In this document: one piece after another, positions 26,193 to 34,654 of the stretch
Numbering within the stretch: the first letter of the stretch is position 1
Layout: each line of letters starts with the position of its first letter
Assembly: GCA_031281155.1 (NCBI GenBank)
Contig: JAITFT010000166.1
Coordinates: forward strand, 1 to 39,180
DNA from: Candidatus Fibrimonadaceae bacterium
GTDB lineage: Bacteria; Fibrobacterota; Fibrobacteria; Fibrobacterales; Fibrobacteraceae
Length of the DNA stretch: 39,180 bases
Reading direction: 5' to 3'
Program-made: the position numbers and the translations under genes
Notes under the pieces: generated by a model
Told to the model about the DNA's origin: nothing
What the model saw: the letters and a program-made list of their open reading frames with translations, nothing else
Database searches by the model: none

Positions 26193-26206
26193 CCCCCCCC
26201 CCCCCC
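26193..26206. repeat. C14 tract
   Basis: Fourteen C residues follow the ATPase pseudogene. CACGTG lies 17 bases further on (26223-26228), as near the tracts at 70 and 21203, and overlaps the palindrome TGCGTTAACGCA (26227-26238). Confidence 0.6.
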
Positions 26207-26266
26207 AGGAATTTAGCAAAGACACGTGCGTTAACGCAACAGCGGTGCCTTGAGCGATACACCAAT

Positions 26267-26294
26267 CGTGTAATTACCCCCCAGCAATTACACG
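26267..26294. repeat. REP-like inverted repeat
   Basis: CGTGTAATT (26267-26275) and AATTACACG (26286-26294) pair around a ten-base C-rich loop. It lies between the ATPase pseudogene and the convergent TetR gene and could serve as a terminator-like or REP element. Confidence 0.5.
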
Positions 26295-26333
26295 GCTTTG
26301 GATTTACTAATCGCCGTTGAAACCTCTGCTGTG

Positions 26334-27023
26334 CTACGCATTAGCCAAACAGAAAGACCGACTAGATATTGTAACCTTATCGTCAGTCCCTTTCTGCGCT
26401 CTCAGCGAAAGCAAAAAATCTTTATCGCACACAAAGGAAAGAAATCCCTTCTCTGCTCCAAGGCTCTTTTCCATTACTTCAGTGAAAGCCACCAACTTGC
26501 TCAAGGTCTCTTCCTCGCTCAATTTGAAAATGCCCGGATCAAAAAGGAAAGCAAATATGCAAACGAAAATTTCTGCAAATTCCTTTGGCATACTGCATTC
26601 AAGAATGCCCTCCTCAACGCCTTGCTCCAGTATCTTCGCCAGTATGGGAGATATGGTCTTCACGAGCTCGGCAAGCACCTTTTGGTGCATGTCCATATTC
26701 TGCGGCAAATGCAGATAATCGTCGAAGGTCAAATCCAGACACTGGCTGTAGTAGGTCTTGAATAAGGTCATTAGCTTTTCTTTCGTGTTAGTTTTGGTAT
26801 CATCCAAAATGAACTCGCAGTTTTTCACAAAACCGTGAAAAGCCCTGTAATAGAGGTCAATCTCAATTTCCCTCTTTGATCTATAATAATAATAAACGCT
26901 ACCTTTTCCTATACCAGCAGTTTTTGCGATTTCACTCACGGTGCAATCGGCTGCTCTACCGCTAATGATAAGTTTTTCCATAGCATCTAGAATTAACCCC
27001 TTTTTTCTTTTCTCTCTATCCAT
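26334..27023 (-). CDS. TetR-family transcriptional regulator
   Basis: This 229-residue regulator has an N-terminal TetR DNA-binding domain with the helix-turn-helix CTVSEIAKTAGIGKGSVYYYYRSKREI (split here for length: CTVSEIAKTAGIGKG at about 27-41, then SVYYYY and RSK). The C-terminal ligand-binding region is all helical and not assignable. A TATATT box lies seven bases before the ATG. No efflux pump or enzyme operon is adjacent except aroD upstream on the same strand, so its target and ligand cannot be read from context. The final 30 residues may be an extension beyond the usual fold. Confidence 0.85.
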   Translation of the reverse strand: MDREKRKKGLILDAMEKLIISGRAADCTVSEIAKTAGIGKGSVYYYYRSKREIEIDLYYRAFHGFVKNCEFILDDTKTNTKEKLMTLFKTYYSQCLDLTFDDYLHLPQNMDMHQKVLAELVKTISPILAKILEQGVEEGILECSMPKEFAEIFVCIFAFLFDPGIFKLSEEETLSKLVAFTEVMEKSLGAEKGFLSFVCDKDFLLSLRAQKGTDDKVTISSRSFCLANA

Positions 27024-27030
27024 ACTGGAA

Positions 27031-27036
27031 AATATA
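27031..27036 (-). promoter_or_regulatory. -10 box directly before the tetR-type gene
   Basis: On the minus strand TATATT is followed by TTCCAGT and ATG. The spacing gives a leaderless transcript. The same TATATTTTCCA sequence precedes aroD. Confidence 0.5.
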
Positions 27037-27104
27037 CAATTTAAAAACGCTTATAACGGAAAAAAAATGAAAAAATTGCATAAACTGCATAAAAAACACG
27101 TTGA

Positions 27105-27797
27105 CTATTGGTTTTTGCTTGTTAAGCATTCAAAAATTTCATCGATGCTCAATTGCCCGGGCGCTAAAGCTCCTTTTATTGAGCCGTAAATTAAATTTGC
27201 TCCCTCTCTCAATGAGCGCAAGCGACTTTCTTTTCCCTGTTCTCCCATTGCGAAAGCAGAAAATAATTCAAAATATTTTTCGTATTTTTTTGTAAAATCA
27301 TATAGAGCATCTGCCTCGTTTTTTGAATGCGCCATTGCGGCAACTTTGCAGCCATGAGCCTTTAAATCAAGGCATTCTTCGGCGAATTTGTTTAGCTCCT
27401 GCTCGCTTGGAACCCTATCGAATAAATGCCATGAGCATATTATTTTTGTATCTAAATTTTCCGTGCCGGAAAACACGCCTCGCTCAAGATCTATCCAATC
27501 CAAGGCTTTGCCGACAAACAAAGGCATTCGTTCAGCAGCTCTTTCATTTTTAAATGCACCGCCGTCTTTTTCCAGGCGAATGGTTCCCAAGCGTAGAGCC
27601 TTTGGGCTAAGGTCTAACGCTCTTTGCGAAAGCGTGCTCCATTCGCTTTCATTTTCAAATAAATCATAGCGTATTTCCAAAATGGAGCATTTCTTTATAG
27701 CGGCTGCCTCTGCCCCCAAAGGATTTCTCTCGGCGTAGCGCAAAACTTCGTTACTGATTAAACCAGCGACAAATTGGTTTTTTGTTGTGTTAGGCAT
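27105..27797 (-). CDS. aroD: Type I 3-dehydroquinate dehydratase
   Basis: This 230-residue enzyme dehydrates 3-dehydroquinate to 3-dehydroshikimate in the shikimate pathway. Active-site positions of the type I family are present: E41 and R43 (LEIRYD), R74, H124 in CSWHLFD, the Schiff-base lysine K151 in GCKVAAMAHS, R192 in MGEQGKESR, and Q215 in APGQLS. The length is normal. The ATG is six bases after a TATATT box. It is divergent from the TPR gene across only 25 bases and lies upstream of the TetR gene on the same strand. Confidence 0.9.
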   Translation of the reverse strand: MPNTTKNQFVAGLISNEVLRYAERNPLGAEAAAIKKCSILEIRYDLFENESEWSTLSQRALDLSPKALRLGTIRLEKDGGAFKNERAAERMPLFVGKALDWIDLERGVFSGTENLDTKIICSWHLFDRVPSEQELNKFAEECLDLKAHGCKVAAMAHSKNEADALYDFTKKYEKYFELFSAFAMGEQGKESRLRSLREGANLIYGSIKGALAPGQLSIDEIFECLTSKNQ

Positions 27798-27803
27798 TTG
27801 GAA

Positions 27804-27816
27804 AATATACTATATT
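27804..27816. promoter_or_regulatory. Divergent back-to-back -10 boxes of aroD and the TPR gene
   Basis: AATATA (27804-27809; TATATT on the minus strand) serves aroD, with six bases to its ATG. TATATT (27811-27816) serves the TPR gene, with six bases to GTG 27823. Both promoters and both start codons are packed into about 30 bases, so neither transcript can have a meaningful leader and initiation at the two should compete. Confidence 0.5.
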
Positions 27817-27822
27817 TATTTC

Positions 27823-29154
27823 GTGGCGAAAAATTCCAACATATTTTTTTCAAGGCTTGCTCCCGGAGACAGGCGGTTTATAAAAAGAGTAGGAATTTTC
27901 TTGTTTATTTTGCTGCTCCTAAGCGCCGGTGCCTGGCTTTTTCATGCATATTTCGTAAAAAAAGGCGCAAGAACAAAAACAGAGCTTGTATTGCCGTCTG
28001 TTCCTGAGTTCCCCGATTTTCCCGAATTTCTTGATTTTCCAGATATGTCAGATACGCTGGAGTTTTTAGCAGAGCTGGAGCTGGAGGAACAGTCGTTCGA
28101 AGAGCCTCAAGAGCTTCCAAGGCATCTAGAAGGTCTAGATAGCGAGTTCGATACCCAAGCGCATTTGCAGTTAATGCGGCAGAACGCAGAAGCGTATAAC
28201 TTTAGGCAAGCACATAGGCATGGCTCCAGGATCCTTGGCTATCTGCTAACCGATCCCGAATTAAGCGTAGAGTGGGGGCGTATTCTGCTCGAGGCAGGCT
28301 TGCCGAGAGAGGCGGTTCCTGTTTTGCAGAGATTAGATGCCAAAGATCTGCTCAAGGGTAAATCTATAATCGATTTGGGTTTGGCAATGCATCGCTCTGG
28401 AAACTCAAATGAAGCTGTTGATTTTTTGGATAATAAAATAAGACAACAAAATAACGCAGACTTTGTTGCAATAAAGGCGGCAATAATAAGCGAGCACAGC
28501 GACATTTCTAAACGCCCAGCGGCAGACCAAATTTTTCAAGACGTGCTAAGAAGAAATCCCTCCTCGCCAATAGCAAACTATTTTTACGGCAGGCACCTTA
28601 TGGAGCGAGGCGACTTTCAAAAATCAAAAACTCATTTGGAACGAGCATTGAAAGCAAAGCCAAACGAGCCACGTTACGTGGCAAGGCTAGGCATGGCGGA
28701 ATTTTATTTAAAACGAGATTCTCAGGCAGAGGCTTTGTACAAAAGGGCCTTAAAGCTAAACCCGCACGACCCGAACACATGGTTCAACCTTGGCGAGCTT
28801 TATTTAAGCCAAGCGAATGAGAGCGGCCGCGCTTCGGAGGTAAGGAAGAAAACGCGTCTTGCTTTGGAATCTTATTTGGAAACCATAGGCATAGACTCTA
28901 CGCATACTAATGCAAATTTCCGCATAGGTTTAATTCTGAACGGAAACGGCGAGCATCGCGAAGCCATTAGGCATTTGGATATAGCCCTTGAGCGAATGCC
29001 GCGCAACATTTCCGTTATGCTGCAACTGAGCTCTGCCTATTTGCATCTTCAAGACACAGCAAAATCCATTGAGCATTTAGAAAAAATTTTGCACATAGAT
29101 CCATTCAACAGAATAGCAGCAACTGAATTGAGGCGACATGAGAAGCAACAATAA
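27823..29154 (+). CDS. Membrane-anchored TPR protein
   Basis: This 443-residue protein has one N-terminal membrane helix (about 25-43, VGIFLFILLLLSAGAWLFHAY) and an acidic Pro/Phe-rich linker. A long array of tetratricopeptide repeats follows (clearest at NPSSPIANYFYGRHLMERGD, KAKPNEPRYVARLGMAEFYL and KLNPHDPNTWFNLGELYLSQ). It should act as a scaffold on the outer face of the inner membrane. I chose GTG 27823 because a TATATT box lies six bases before it; the frame is open to 27787, but that would start inside aroD's start region. The gene overlaps the downstream HU-like gene. Confidence 0.78.
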   Translation: MAKNSNIFFSRLAPGDRRFIKRVGIFLFILLLLSAGAWLFHAYFVKKGARTKTELVLPSVPEFPDFPEFLDFPDMSDTLEFLAELELEEQSFEEPQELPRHLEGLDSEFDTQAHLQLMRQNAEAYNFRQAHRHGSRILGYLLTDPELSVEWGRILLEAGLPREAVPVLQRLDAKDLLKGKSIIDLGLAMHRSGNSNEAVDFLDNKIRQQNNADFVAIKAAIISEHSDISKRPAADQIFQDVLRRNPSSPIANYFYGRHLMERGDFQKSKTHLERALKAKPNEPRYVARLGMAEFYLKRDSQAEALYKRALKLNPHDPNTWFNLGELYLSQANESGRASEVRKKTRLALESYLETIGIDSTHTNANFRIGLILNGNGEHREAIRHLDIALERMPRNISVMLQLSSAYLHLQDTAKSIEHLEKILHIDPFNRIAATELRRHEKQQ

Positions 29155-29440
29155 TGTTACAAAGAAAAAACTAGTAGATGAAATCTCTAGCAGAACCGGT
29201 TTACCGCAGATAGAAACGAAAAAAATAGTGGAATGCTTTTTAGACTCTGTTGCTCGCACTTTGATTGAAGGCAACAACATTGAAATACGCGGCTTTGGCA
29301 GGTTCAAAATACGCAACAGAAACAGCTACAAAGCCCGCAATCCTCGCACTGGCGAGCCAATAGAGGTTCAAGCCGTTAAAAGAGCGGTGTTTGAGCCCAG
29401 CAAGGAATTGAGAAAGGTGTTGAATACAGCAATACAGTAG
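29138..29440 (+). CDS. HU/IHF-family DNA-binding protein
   Basis: This 100-residue nucleoid protein has the family's helical dimerisation half and the DNA-binding arm (RGFGRFKIRNR, then YKARNPRTGEPI), including Pro69, which would intercalate into DNA. A basic N-terminal extension of a few residues is present. Its ATG lies 17 bases inside the end of the TPR gene, with GAGG upstream, so expression is coupled to that gene. Whether it is closer to HU or to an IHF subunit cannot be settled by eye. Confidence 0.9.
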   Translation: MRSNNNVTKKKLVDEISSRTGLPQIETKKIVECFLDSVARTLIEGNNIEIRGFGRFKIRNRNSYKARNPRTGEPIEVQAVKRAVFEPSKELRKVLNTAIQ

Positions 29441-29447
29441 AAATTTC

Positions 29448-29453
29448 TACATT
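29448..29453 (+). promoter_or_regulatory. -10 box in a palindromic GTAGAAATTTCTAC motif
   Basis: TACATT overlaps the palindrome GTAGAAATTTCTAC (29437-29450) and ends ten bases before ATG 29464, giving a leader of only three or four bases. A related palindrome, TAGAAATTTCTA, occurs at the divergent promoter near 36420. Confidence 0.45.
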
Positions 29454-29463
29454 ACTCCCCAAC

Positions 29464-30303
29464 ATGTACTATTTTTTTGTATTTGCATTTGTTATTCTGT
29501 TGGTTTCCTGCTCAAGCACTGGGCCGCAGCCGCAATTGGAACCGCAGGCTCCAGTTGTTATGAGAGATACCGTTCACAGGGTCGATACGCTTAAAATTAC
29601 CGATAGCATTTTTGTTCGGCAAACGGAATCTTTTAGGGCTTTGCAAAAAAGCATCGATTCCCTCATTGCAAGAAAAGAAACGCAAAAGGCTATAGATATG
29701 CTGAAACAACAAGTGCAATACTACAACAATCTAGATCAGCTTGGCTTTCGCACTTTGCAACTGGCAAACCTGCTTTATCAATCGGGGCATGGTGCTGAGG
29801 CTCTTGCTATTTTGGAGAGTTTTGCCGTGTATAAACCCGCCATAAATTTTTGGATAGACAGTGCAAACACTTTCTACGATCGAATTACAGACGCAAATAA
29901 AATAGAACCTGTGCAGCAAATCGATCCAGCAAAGCAGCAAGTCATAAACTCCCTAACCGCTCAAATTCGCAATATGAAAATCACAAACGCAAACCCCGTT
30001 TTAATAACCGAATTAGCAGACAGCCTGCGCTTCCTAGCTCCAGGCGACTCCATTTTATCATGGCTAGATAAACAAGTCCCGTCTTCAACAGAAAGTTCTG
30101 ATTCCTTTTGCGAAGAACAAAGAAAATTCGCCGCAGAAAACTTTGCAAGCTCTCGCAGAAACAGAGCAAGAGCCGAAGCCCTCTTAACCGAAGCCATAGA
30201 AGCCTTGGACAAATGCCTGGCAAGAACACCGTCCGCAGATATGAGAAAGAAAGTTGTGCAGAATAGAGATGTTTTAATGAAAGAATTAAAAACGAGAAAA
30301 TAA
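29464..30303 (+). CDS. Lipoprotein with helical repeats
   Basis: This 279-residue protein has a lipoprotein signal (LVSC, Cys16). A helical region follows with a TPR-like segment (LGFRTLQLANLLYQSGHGAEALAIL, given here in parts: LGFRTLQLANLLYQ, SGHGAEALAIL), then a C-terminal helical part with RNRARAEALLTEAIEALDKC. I do not recognise a named family. Its stop abuts the NlpC/P60 gene start, so the two form an operon, possibly with purU, and it may be an envelope partner of the hydrolase. Confidence 0.65.
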   Translation: MYYFFVFAFVILLVSCSSTGPQPQLEPQAPVVMRDTVHRVDTLKITDSIFVRQTESFRALQKSIDSLIARKETQKAIDMLKQQVQYYNNLDQLGFRTLQLANLLYQSGHGAEALAILESFAVYKPAINFWIDSANTFYDRITDANKIEPVQQIDPAKQQVINSLTAQIRNMKITNANPVLITELADSLRFLAPGDSILSWLDKQVPSSTESSDSFCEEQRKFAAENFASSRRNRARAEALLTEAIEALDKCLARTPSADMRKKVVQNRDVLMKELKTRK

Positions 30304-30843
30304 ATGGCTAGCAGTTGGAAAATCTTGAAAATCCTGATTATCGGGAGTATTGGGGTTCTGACATTTGCTTGCGCTCCTTTGCGGCCTCTCGCTCCGCAAC
30401 CTTCGCCGCATCTGCCTCCAATAGAAGATACGCAAGCCTCTCAAAAACCAGAACCGAAAGGCAATATTCAGAAAATAACCGGAATAGCGGCATGGGACAG
30501 AGTGCTTTCACCTTGGCTTGGCACGCCATATTTATATGGCGGGAACACCAAAAAGGGAACAGATTGCAGCGGCTTTGTGTCTAGCGTGTATTTGGAGAAA
30601 GAAGGATTTCGCCTTCCCAGAACCTCTGCCGAGCAATTTAAAGTAGGAAGCCACATTAGCAAGAGAAATTTGAAAATTAGCGATTTGGTTTTTTTTGGCG
30701 AGCGTGGAAGAGTTAACCATGTTGGTATCTATGTTGGCAAAGGGAATTTCATTCATTCAAGCAGCTCGCGCGGAGTTATTGTAACTGCGTTGAGCGATAA
30801 TTACTGGGATACTCGGTATATGGGAGCCAGAAGATATTTATGA
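30304..30843 (+). CDS. NlpC/P60 peptidoglycan hydrolase (lipoprotein)
   Basis: This 179-residue enzyme would cleave peptide cross-bridges or stems of peptidoglycan. It has a lipoprotein signal (FAC, Cys23), a Pro-rich linker and an NlpC/P60 catalytic domain (about 60-179). The triad is visible: Cys88 in TDCSGF, His139 in NHVGIYVG and a polar third residue, His151, in NFIHSSS. The ATG follows the previous stop with no gap, and the stop overlaps the purU start as ATGA, so three genes are translationally linked. Confidence 0.9.
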   Translation: MASSWKILKILIIGSIGVLTFACAPLRPLAPQPSPHLPPIEDTQASQKPEPKGNIQKITGIAAWDRVLSPWLGTPYLYGGNTKKGTDCSGFVSSVYLEKEGFRLPRTSAEQFKVGSHISKRNLKISDLVFFGERGRVNHVGIYVGKGNFIHSSSSRGVIVTALSDNYWDTRYMGARRYL

Positions 30844-31682
30844 CAGAAAAATTTATTTTGCAAGTTTTGTGCCCCGACCAAAGCGGCCTTATAGCGGCAT
30901 TTACGCAGGGCATAGCGAAAACCGGTGCAAATATTCTGGATTTAACGCAGCATACGGCAAAAGACATAAACACGTTTTTTTTGCGTGCGCTTGTTGAATG
31001 CGAAAGCGATGCCATTCCAAAAATAAAGGAGCATTTTTCCAAACTGGAAAATGAAAAATCCATGCAATGGCACTTGCACGATGCAGAGCGTAAAGTCAAG
31101 CTCGCTCTTTTTGGCTCCACCACAAACCATTGCATTTACGAGCTCCTTCTCTCCCATAAAGATGGTGCTTTGCCTTGCGAATGGACTTGCGTAATTTCCA
31201 ACCACACAGTTTTGGAACCCATTGCCAGAGCTTTCAATTTGCCTTTTTTCTTGGTTCCAAGTGACATTCCAAAACAAGAGCAAGAACAAAGATTCAACGA
31301 AATTCTTCACGCTTCGCAAACCGAGGGAATAATTCTTGCCAGATACATGCAAGTTTTAAGCAAAGAATTTACCGAAGCTTGGAAGCACCGCATAATAAAC
31401 ATTCACCACGGCTTTTTGCCCGCTTTCAAAGGTGCAAAGCCTTATCACCAGGCATGGGCAAAAGGCGTAAAAATAATCGGCGCAACAGCGCATTTCGCAA
31501 CCGCCGATTTAGATCAAGGCCCAATTATCTGGCAAAGCGTTCAGCAGGTTGCAGACACAGGAAGCATTAAGCAATTTATTCAAATTGGCAAGGAAGTGGA
31601 AAAGCGTACATTGCTGCAGGCACTAAAGCTGTATTTGGAACACAGGGTGTTTTTGTGCGGGGAACGGACTTTTATTTTGTAA
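30840..31682 (+). CDS. purU: Formyltetrahydrofolate deformylase
   Basis: This 280-residue enzyme hydrolyses 10-formyltetrahydrofolate to formate and tetrahydrofolate, balancing one-carbon pools for purine synthesis. An N-terminal ACT domain (1-80, CPDQSGLIAAFTQGIAKTGANI in two parts: CPDQSGLIAAFTQ, GIAKTGANI) is followed by the formyl-transferase fold with NIHHGFLPAFKGAKPYHQA. The catalytic Asn187, His189 and Asp225 (LDQGPI) match the family. The length is normal. It overlaps the NlpC/P60 gene by four bases, and its end lies ten bases from the convergent M23 gene. Confidence 0.93.
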   Translation: MTEKFILQVLCPDQSGLIAAFTQGIAKTGANILDLTQHTAKDINTFFLRALVECESDAIPKIKEHFSKLENEKSMQWHLHDAERKVKLALFGSTTNHCIYELLLSHKDGALPCEWTCVISNHTVLEPIARAFNLPFFLVPSDIPKQEQEQRFNEILHASQTEGIILARYMQVLSKEFTEAWKHRIINIHHGFLPAFKGAKPYHQAWAKGVKIIGATAHFATADLDQGPIIWQSVQQVADTGSIKQFIQIGKEVEKRTLLQALKLYLEHRVFLCGERTFIL

Positions 31683-31692
31683 TAATTCCGCA

Positions 31693-33009
31693 TTACAACA
31701 CTACCCATCGCACCGTTGCTTCTACATCATTTTCGCCTTTTATGCTTTTTGGTTCGGCTATTTCGGTTTTTGATAAAATTTCGCGAATGCTTTTTACCTG
31801 TTCGTTTAATGCGGCGAGTTTTGCGCCTTCGAGTTTTGGGGTGGCAATCATTCGTTTTGCAAGCGGGTTCATCCAGTTGCCGTTGGGCTGTTTTATGCCA
31901 AAGTGCAAGTGCGGACCGCTGCTAAGGCCAGTATTTCCGGTTCTGCCTATAACTTGCCGAACCTTAATTTTCTGCCCTTGCTTAACGCCTCTTTGAGATA
32001 AATGCAAGTACCAGCTTTGGCTGTTGTCGGCGTGTTTAAGCGCTATGTAATTTCCGCTGGTTGCGTTGTAGGCAGATTGCAAAACGGTACCGTCTGCTAC
32101 TGCGTAAACAGGGGTGCCAACCGCTGCGCGGTAATCTACGCCATGATGAAATGCCGGCCTGCCTGTAACAGGATGAATTCGGTTCCCATAGCCGCTTGTG
32201 ATGTGCAATCTGTCTAATGGATACCTTAAACCAGAGTGTATAAGGGCTTCGCCGTCTTCGGTGTAATGGGCGTTGAAGGAACTTTTCGGATCTGCTTCTT
32301 CGTATAAAAACGCTTCGTTTAGCTTTACCCTTGAGCCTTCATAGCTGGCATATAAAACTTTTCCGCCTATCCATATAGAATCTTGAAAGCGAGTTTCTTT
32401 AAGCAGAATTCTGAACCTATCTCCAACGCGCGCATCTGTTCTGAAATTCACTCTGCATTCCAAAACTCCTGCCACAACGCCAACCATATTTTGCGGGATA
32501 CCAACATCTCTCAGCGTGTTGTACAAGTTCCCGCCTTCTTGCAAAGTGCCTTCGTACATGGCATAACGAACGTTAACAGGTTTCTCGACTATTTTATAAC
32601 TGAATTCGCCAGTGCTGTCTGCTATTAAAAAATGCAAGGTTGCTGGATTTTCTGCGTACCTGAACAAAACCGCTTTAGATGTATCTTTTGGATCAAAGCC
32701 AACCCAAAAAACTTGCCCTACCCTCAAAACACCCAGCTCCACAGTATCTGCCAAAGTGTTTATTATTTTCAAAGATTGCCTCAGGTCTAGACCCACACCC
32801 TGAAGCGTTTGGAAAAGCCCAAAATTAGGTTCAACAGCAGCGGCCTTCAATACAGGCTGGTTACCTATAAAATTTTCAAGCGAATCAATTCTATGCTGAA
32901 ACTCCGCAAGCCAAGCTTCAGGGCTAGGCTTGCCTCCAACGGTCTCTTGCTCTTTACAAGCAAAAAATAAAAATGCAAAAAATAAAACTAAATAACTTTC
33001 AACTCTCAA
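31693..33009 (-). CDS. M23-family metallopeptidase (lipoprotein)
   Basis: This 438-residue protein should cut peptidoglycan cross-links or activate other hydrolases. It has a lipoprotein-type signal (LFFAC, Cys18), an OapA/LysM-like middle region, and a C-terminal M23 domain. Zinc and catalytic residues are present: H288 and D292 in HHGVD, H336 in WYLHL, and the HLH motif (H367, H369). The only usable start is TTG 33009, inside a run of GAGAGTT-type short repeats; the in-frame codon two positions upstream is a stop. It lies 28 bases after the small secreted-protein gene and probably shares its promoter. Confidence 0.88.
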   Translation of the reverse strand: MRVESYLVLFFAFLFFACKEQETVGGKPSPEAWLAEFQHRIDSLENFIGNQPVLKAAAVEPNFGLFQTLQGVGLDLRQSLKIINTLADTVELGVLRVGQVFWVGFDPKDTSKAVLFRYAENPATLHFLIADSTGEFSYKIVEKPVNVRYAMYEGTLQEGGNLYNTLRDVGIPQNMVGVVAGVLECRVNFRTDARVGDRFRILLKETRFQDSIWIGGKVLYASYEGSRVKLNEAFLYEEADPKSSFNAHYTEDGEALIHSGLRYPLDRLHITSGYGNRIHPVTGRPAFHHGVDYRAAVGTPVYAVADGTVLQSAYNATSGNYIALKHADNSQSWYLHLSQRGVKQGQKIKVRQVIGRTGNTGLSSGPHLHFGIKQPNGNWMNPLAKRMIATPKLEGAKLAALNEQVKSIREILSKTEIAEPKSIKGENDVEATVRWVVL

Positions 33010-33037
33010 CTCTTAACTCTCAACTAATCGCTAGCCA

Positions 33038-33493
33038 CTAATTCTCTTGATTCCGCATCTCCGTTTGTTCGCGGTCGAGCGTATTTCTTAGATAATCGTT
33101 GAAGTTACGGTCTATATTTATGCCGTCGAAAGCATTAGCATCAAGCTCTAGAACGAACACTGCGCTTGGGTTGTCTATCCAGCCCACAACGTCAACTGCA
33201 TCTAGACTCATGCCTCTATCGCCAGGTCCGGCTGCGACCATTTCGACATCTGCATTATTGACCCAGCCTTGCCCACAAGCAGCTCTTACCAAGGTGTGGT
33301 TTGCTTCTCTTCTCAAGATGGTCATTTCATCGTTGAAACTGGCTTGGCAAACTAGTCTGCCGCCTCCAGACGCATCTGTAAGCTGAATATCGCCCCTTTT
33401 GGACTTAACCTTATTGGTAGCGGTAGATCCTCTCTGGCCAAAAGCTGCCGTAGCAACCATGAAAACTAACAAAATGACGAGAATTTTTCTCAT
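33038..33493 (-). CDS. Small secreted SH3-like protein
   Basis: This 151-residue protein has a clear signal peptide (about 1-19, ending FGQ) and a compact domain with two Cys (VCQASF and AACGQGW) whose pattern resembles bacterial SH3-like cell-wall modules (LRREANHTLVRAACGQGWV, in part: TLVRAACGQGWV). The acidic C-terminus is unassigned. GAGAGG lies upstream of ATG 33493. It precedes the M23 gene on the same strand, which fits a wall-related role, but the function is not established. Confidence 0.65.
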   Translation of the reverse strand: MRKILVILLVFMVATAAFGQRGSTATNKVKSKRGDIQLTDASGGGRLVCQASFNDEMTILRREANHTLVRAACGQGWVNNADVEMVAAGPGDRGMSLDAVDVVGWIDNPSAVFVLELDANAFDGINIDRNFNDYLRNTLDREQTEMRNQEN

Positions 33494-33524
33494 AATAAAC
33501 CTCTCAGAATACTCTCTACCTGCA

Positions 33525-33530
33525 AATATA
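33525..33530 (-). promoter_or_regulatory. -10 box with a normal leader
   Basis: TATATT on the minus strand lies 31 bases before ATG 33493, and GAGAGG (33501-33506) serves as ribosome-binding site. It shows that leadered genes use the same -10 box as the leaderless ones. Confidence 0.5.
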
Positions 33531-33580
33531 CAAAAAAAAAATGAAAAGAGGTGAAAAAATGTGTAAAACTGAAGAATTTT

Positions 33581-34654
33581 TCAAAGCATGCCTGCTAAAT
33601 ATGCGGTAAAAACCGCATTCTGCCTTGGCGTTCCCACCGTAACCCTAACCCACTCCGGCATTCCAAAGCTGCGCAAATGCCGAACAATCACGCCCTTGCT
33701 TTCCAATGCAGCCACAATTTCTGCCGCATTTTTTCCGAATTTAACGCAAATAAAATTTGCGCCGGAAGGCAAAACTTCAAAGCCAAGCTTTTGCAAACTT
33801 TGCGTTAATTTTTGCCGCTCAACATTATTCATTTTCAAGGATTTTTCAATAAAGCGAGTATCTTCTAAAGCGGCTGCTGCTGCTATTTGAGCGGGGTAAT
33901 TTGAATTGAATGGAGGTTTTATTTTTTTCAGCGTGTTTATAATTTCTGCGGAAGCAACTCCATAGCCGATTCTAAGGCTGGCAAGCCCGTAGAGTTTGCT
34001 GAAAGTGCGTGTGCATAAAAGATTTGGGAACTGCTTAATCCACTTGTGCAAAGGCGGTTCTTTTTCGCCCGTAAATTCAATGTATGCCATATCCAAAACA
34101 ACTAGGCAACTTTTAGGAAGCTTTTTTAGAAAATCAAAAATAACCCTGTTTGAGTAAAAAGTTCCTGTTGGATTGTTCGGGTTGCAAAGAAAAATTACTT
34201 TAGCGCGTGATGCTTTTAGCAGATTATCTAAGGGGTAACAAAAATTTTCAAGCGGGAAAGCCTTGTACTTTGCACCCGCTATTTGCGTTACAGAGGAGTA
34301 AACCGAAAAGGTGGAATCTGCTCCTGCTGCACAGTCGCCTTTATTTAAATAGGCCCTTGCCGCTAAATCCAAAATTTCATCTGAGCCATTGCCTACAATT
34401 AAATTATCTTGCTTAACTTTATGCTTTACCGCTAATTTCTTCGCAAGCTCCGGTGCGGAACCTCTTGGATACAGGTGCAGTTTTTCAACACACTTTTTAT
34501 AAGCCGCCGCCGCGATGGGGCTTGCCCCGAGCGGGTTTTCATTGGAAGCGAGTTTTATTACGTTGGTGAGCTTGTGCTTTTCCTTGATTTCATCAATGGA
34601 TTTACCAGGGATATATTCCGAAATGCTTTTGATTTCTTTTCTTGGCAGGAGCAT
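33581..34654 (-). CDS. hisC: Histidinol-phosphate aminotransferase
   Basis: This 357-residue PLP enzyme converts imidazole-acetol phosphate to histidinol phosphate in histidine synthesis; relatives can also act on aromatic amino acids. Family features: SNENPLG near the start, GNGSDEILDL (88-97), CNPNNPTG with Asn161, D188 and Y191 (LDMAYIEF), the PLP lysine K220 in RTFSKLYGLASLRIGYG, and R228. Its ATG abuts the stop of the upstream 583-residue protein (TAAATG), so they form one operon. No other his gene is nearby. Confidence 0.92.
   Translation of the reverse strand: MLLPRKEIKSISEYIPGKSIDEIKEKHKLTNVIKLASNENPLGASPIAAAAYKKCVEKLHLYPRGSAPELAKKLAVKHKVKQDNLIVGNGSDEILDLAARAYLNKGDCAAGADSTFSVYSSVTQIAGAKYKAFPLENFCYPLDNLLKASRAKVIFLCNPNNPTGTFYSNRVIFDFLKKLPKSCLVVLDMAYIEFTGEKEPPLHKWIKQFPNLLCTRTFSKLYGLASLRIGYGVASAEIINTLKKIKPPFNSNYPAQIAAAAALEDTRFIEKSLKMNNVERQKLTQSLQKLGFEVLPSGANFICVKFGKNAAEIVAALESKGVIVRHLRSFGMPEWVRVTVGTPRQNAVFTAYLAGML

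Noticed and set aside
26298-26765. Plus-strand frames opposite the TetR gene
   Set aside because: They are shadows of a well-supported regulator on the other strand.
33001-33021. GAGAGTT-type short repeats before the M23 gene as a regulatory array
   Set aside because: Only three degenerate copies, and they overlap the start codon; chance or slippage is enough.
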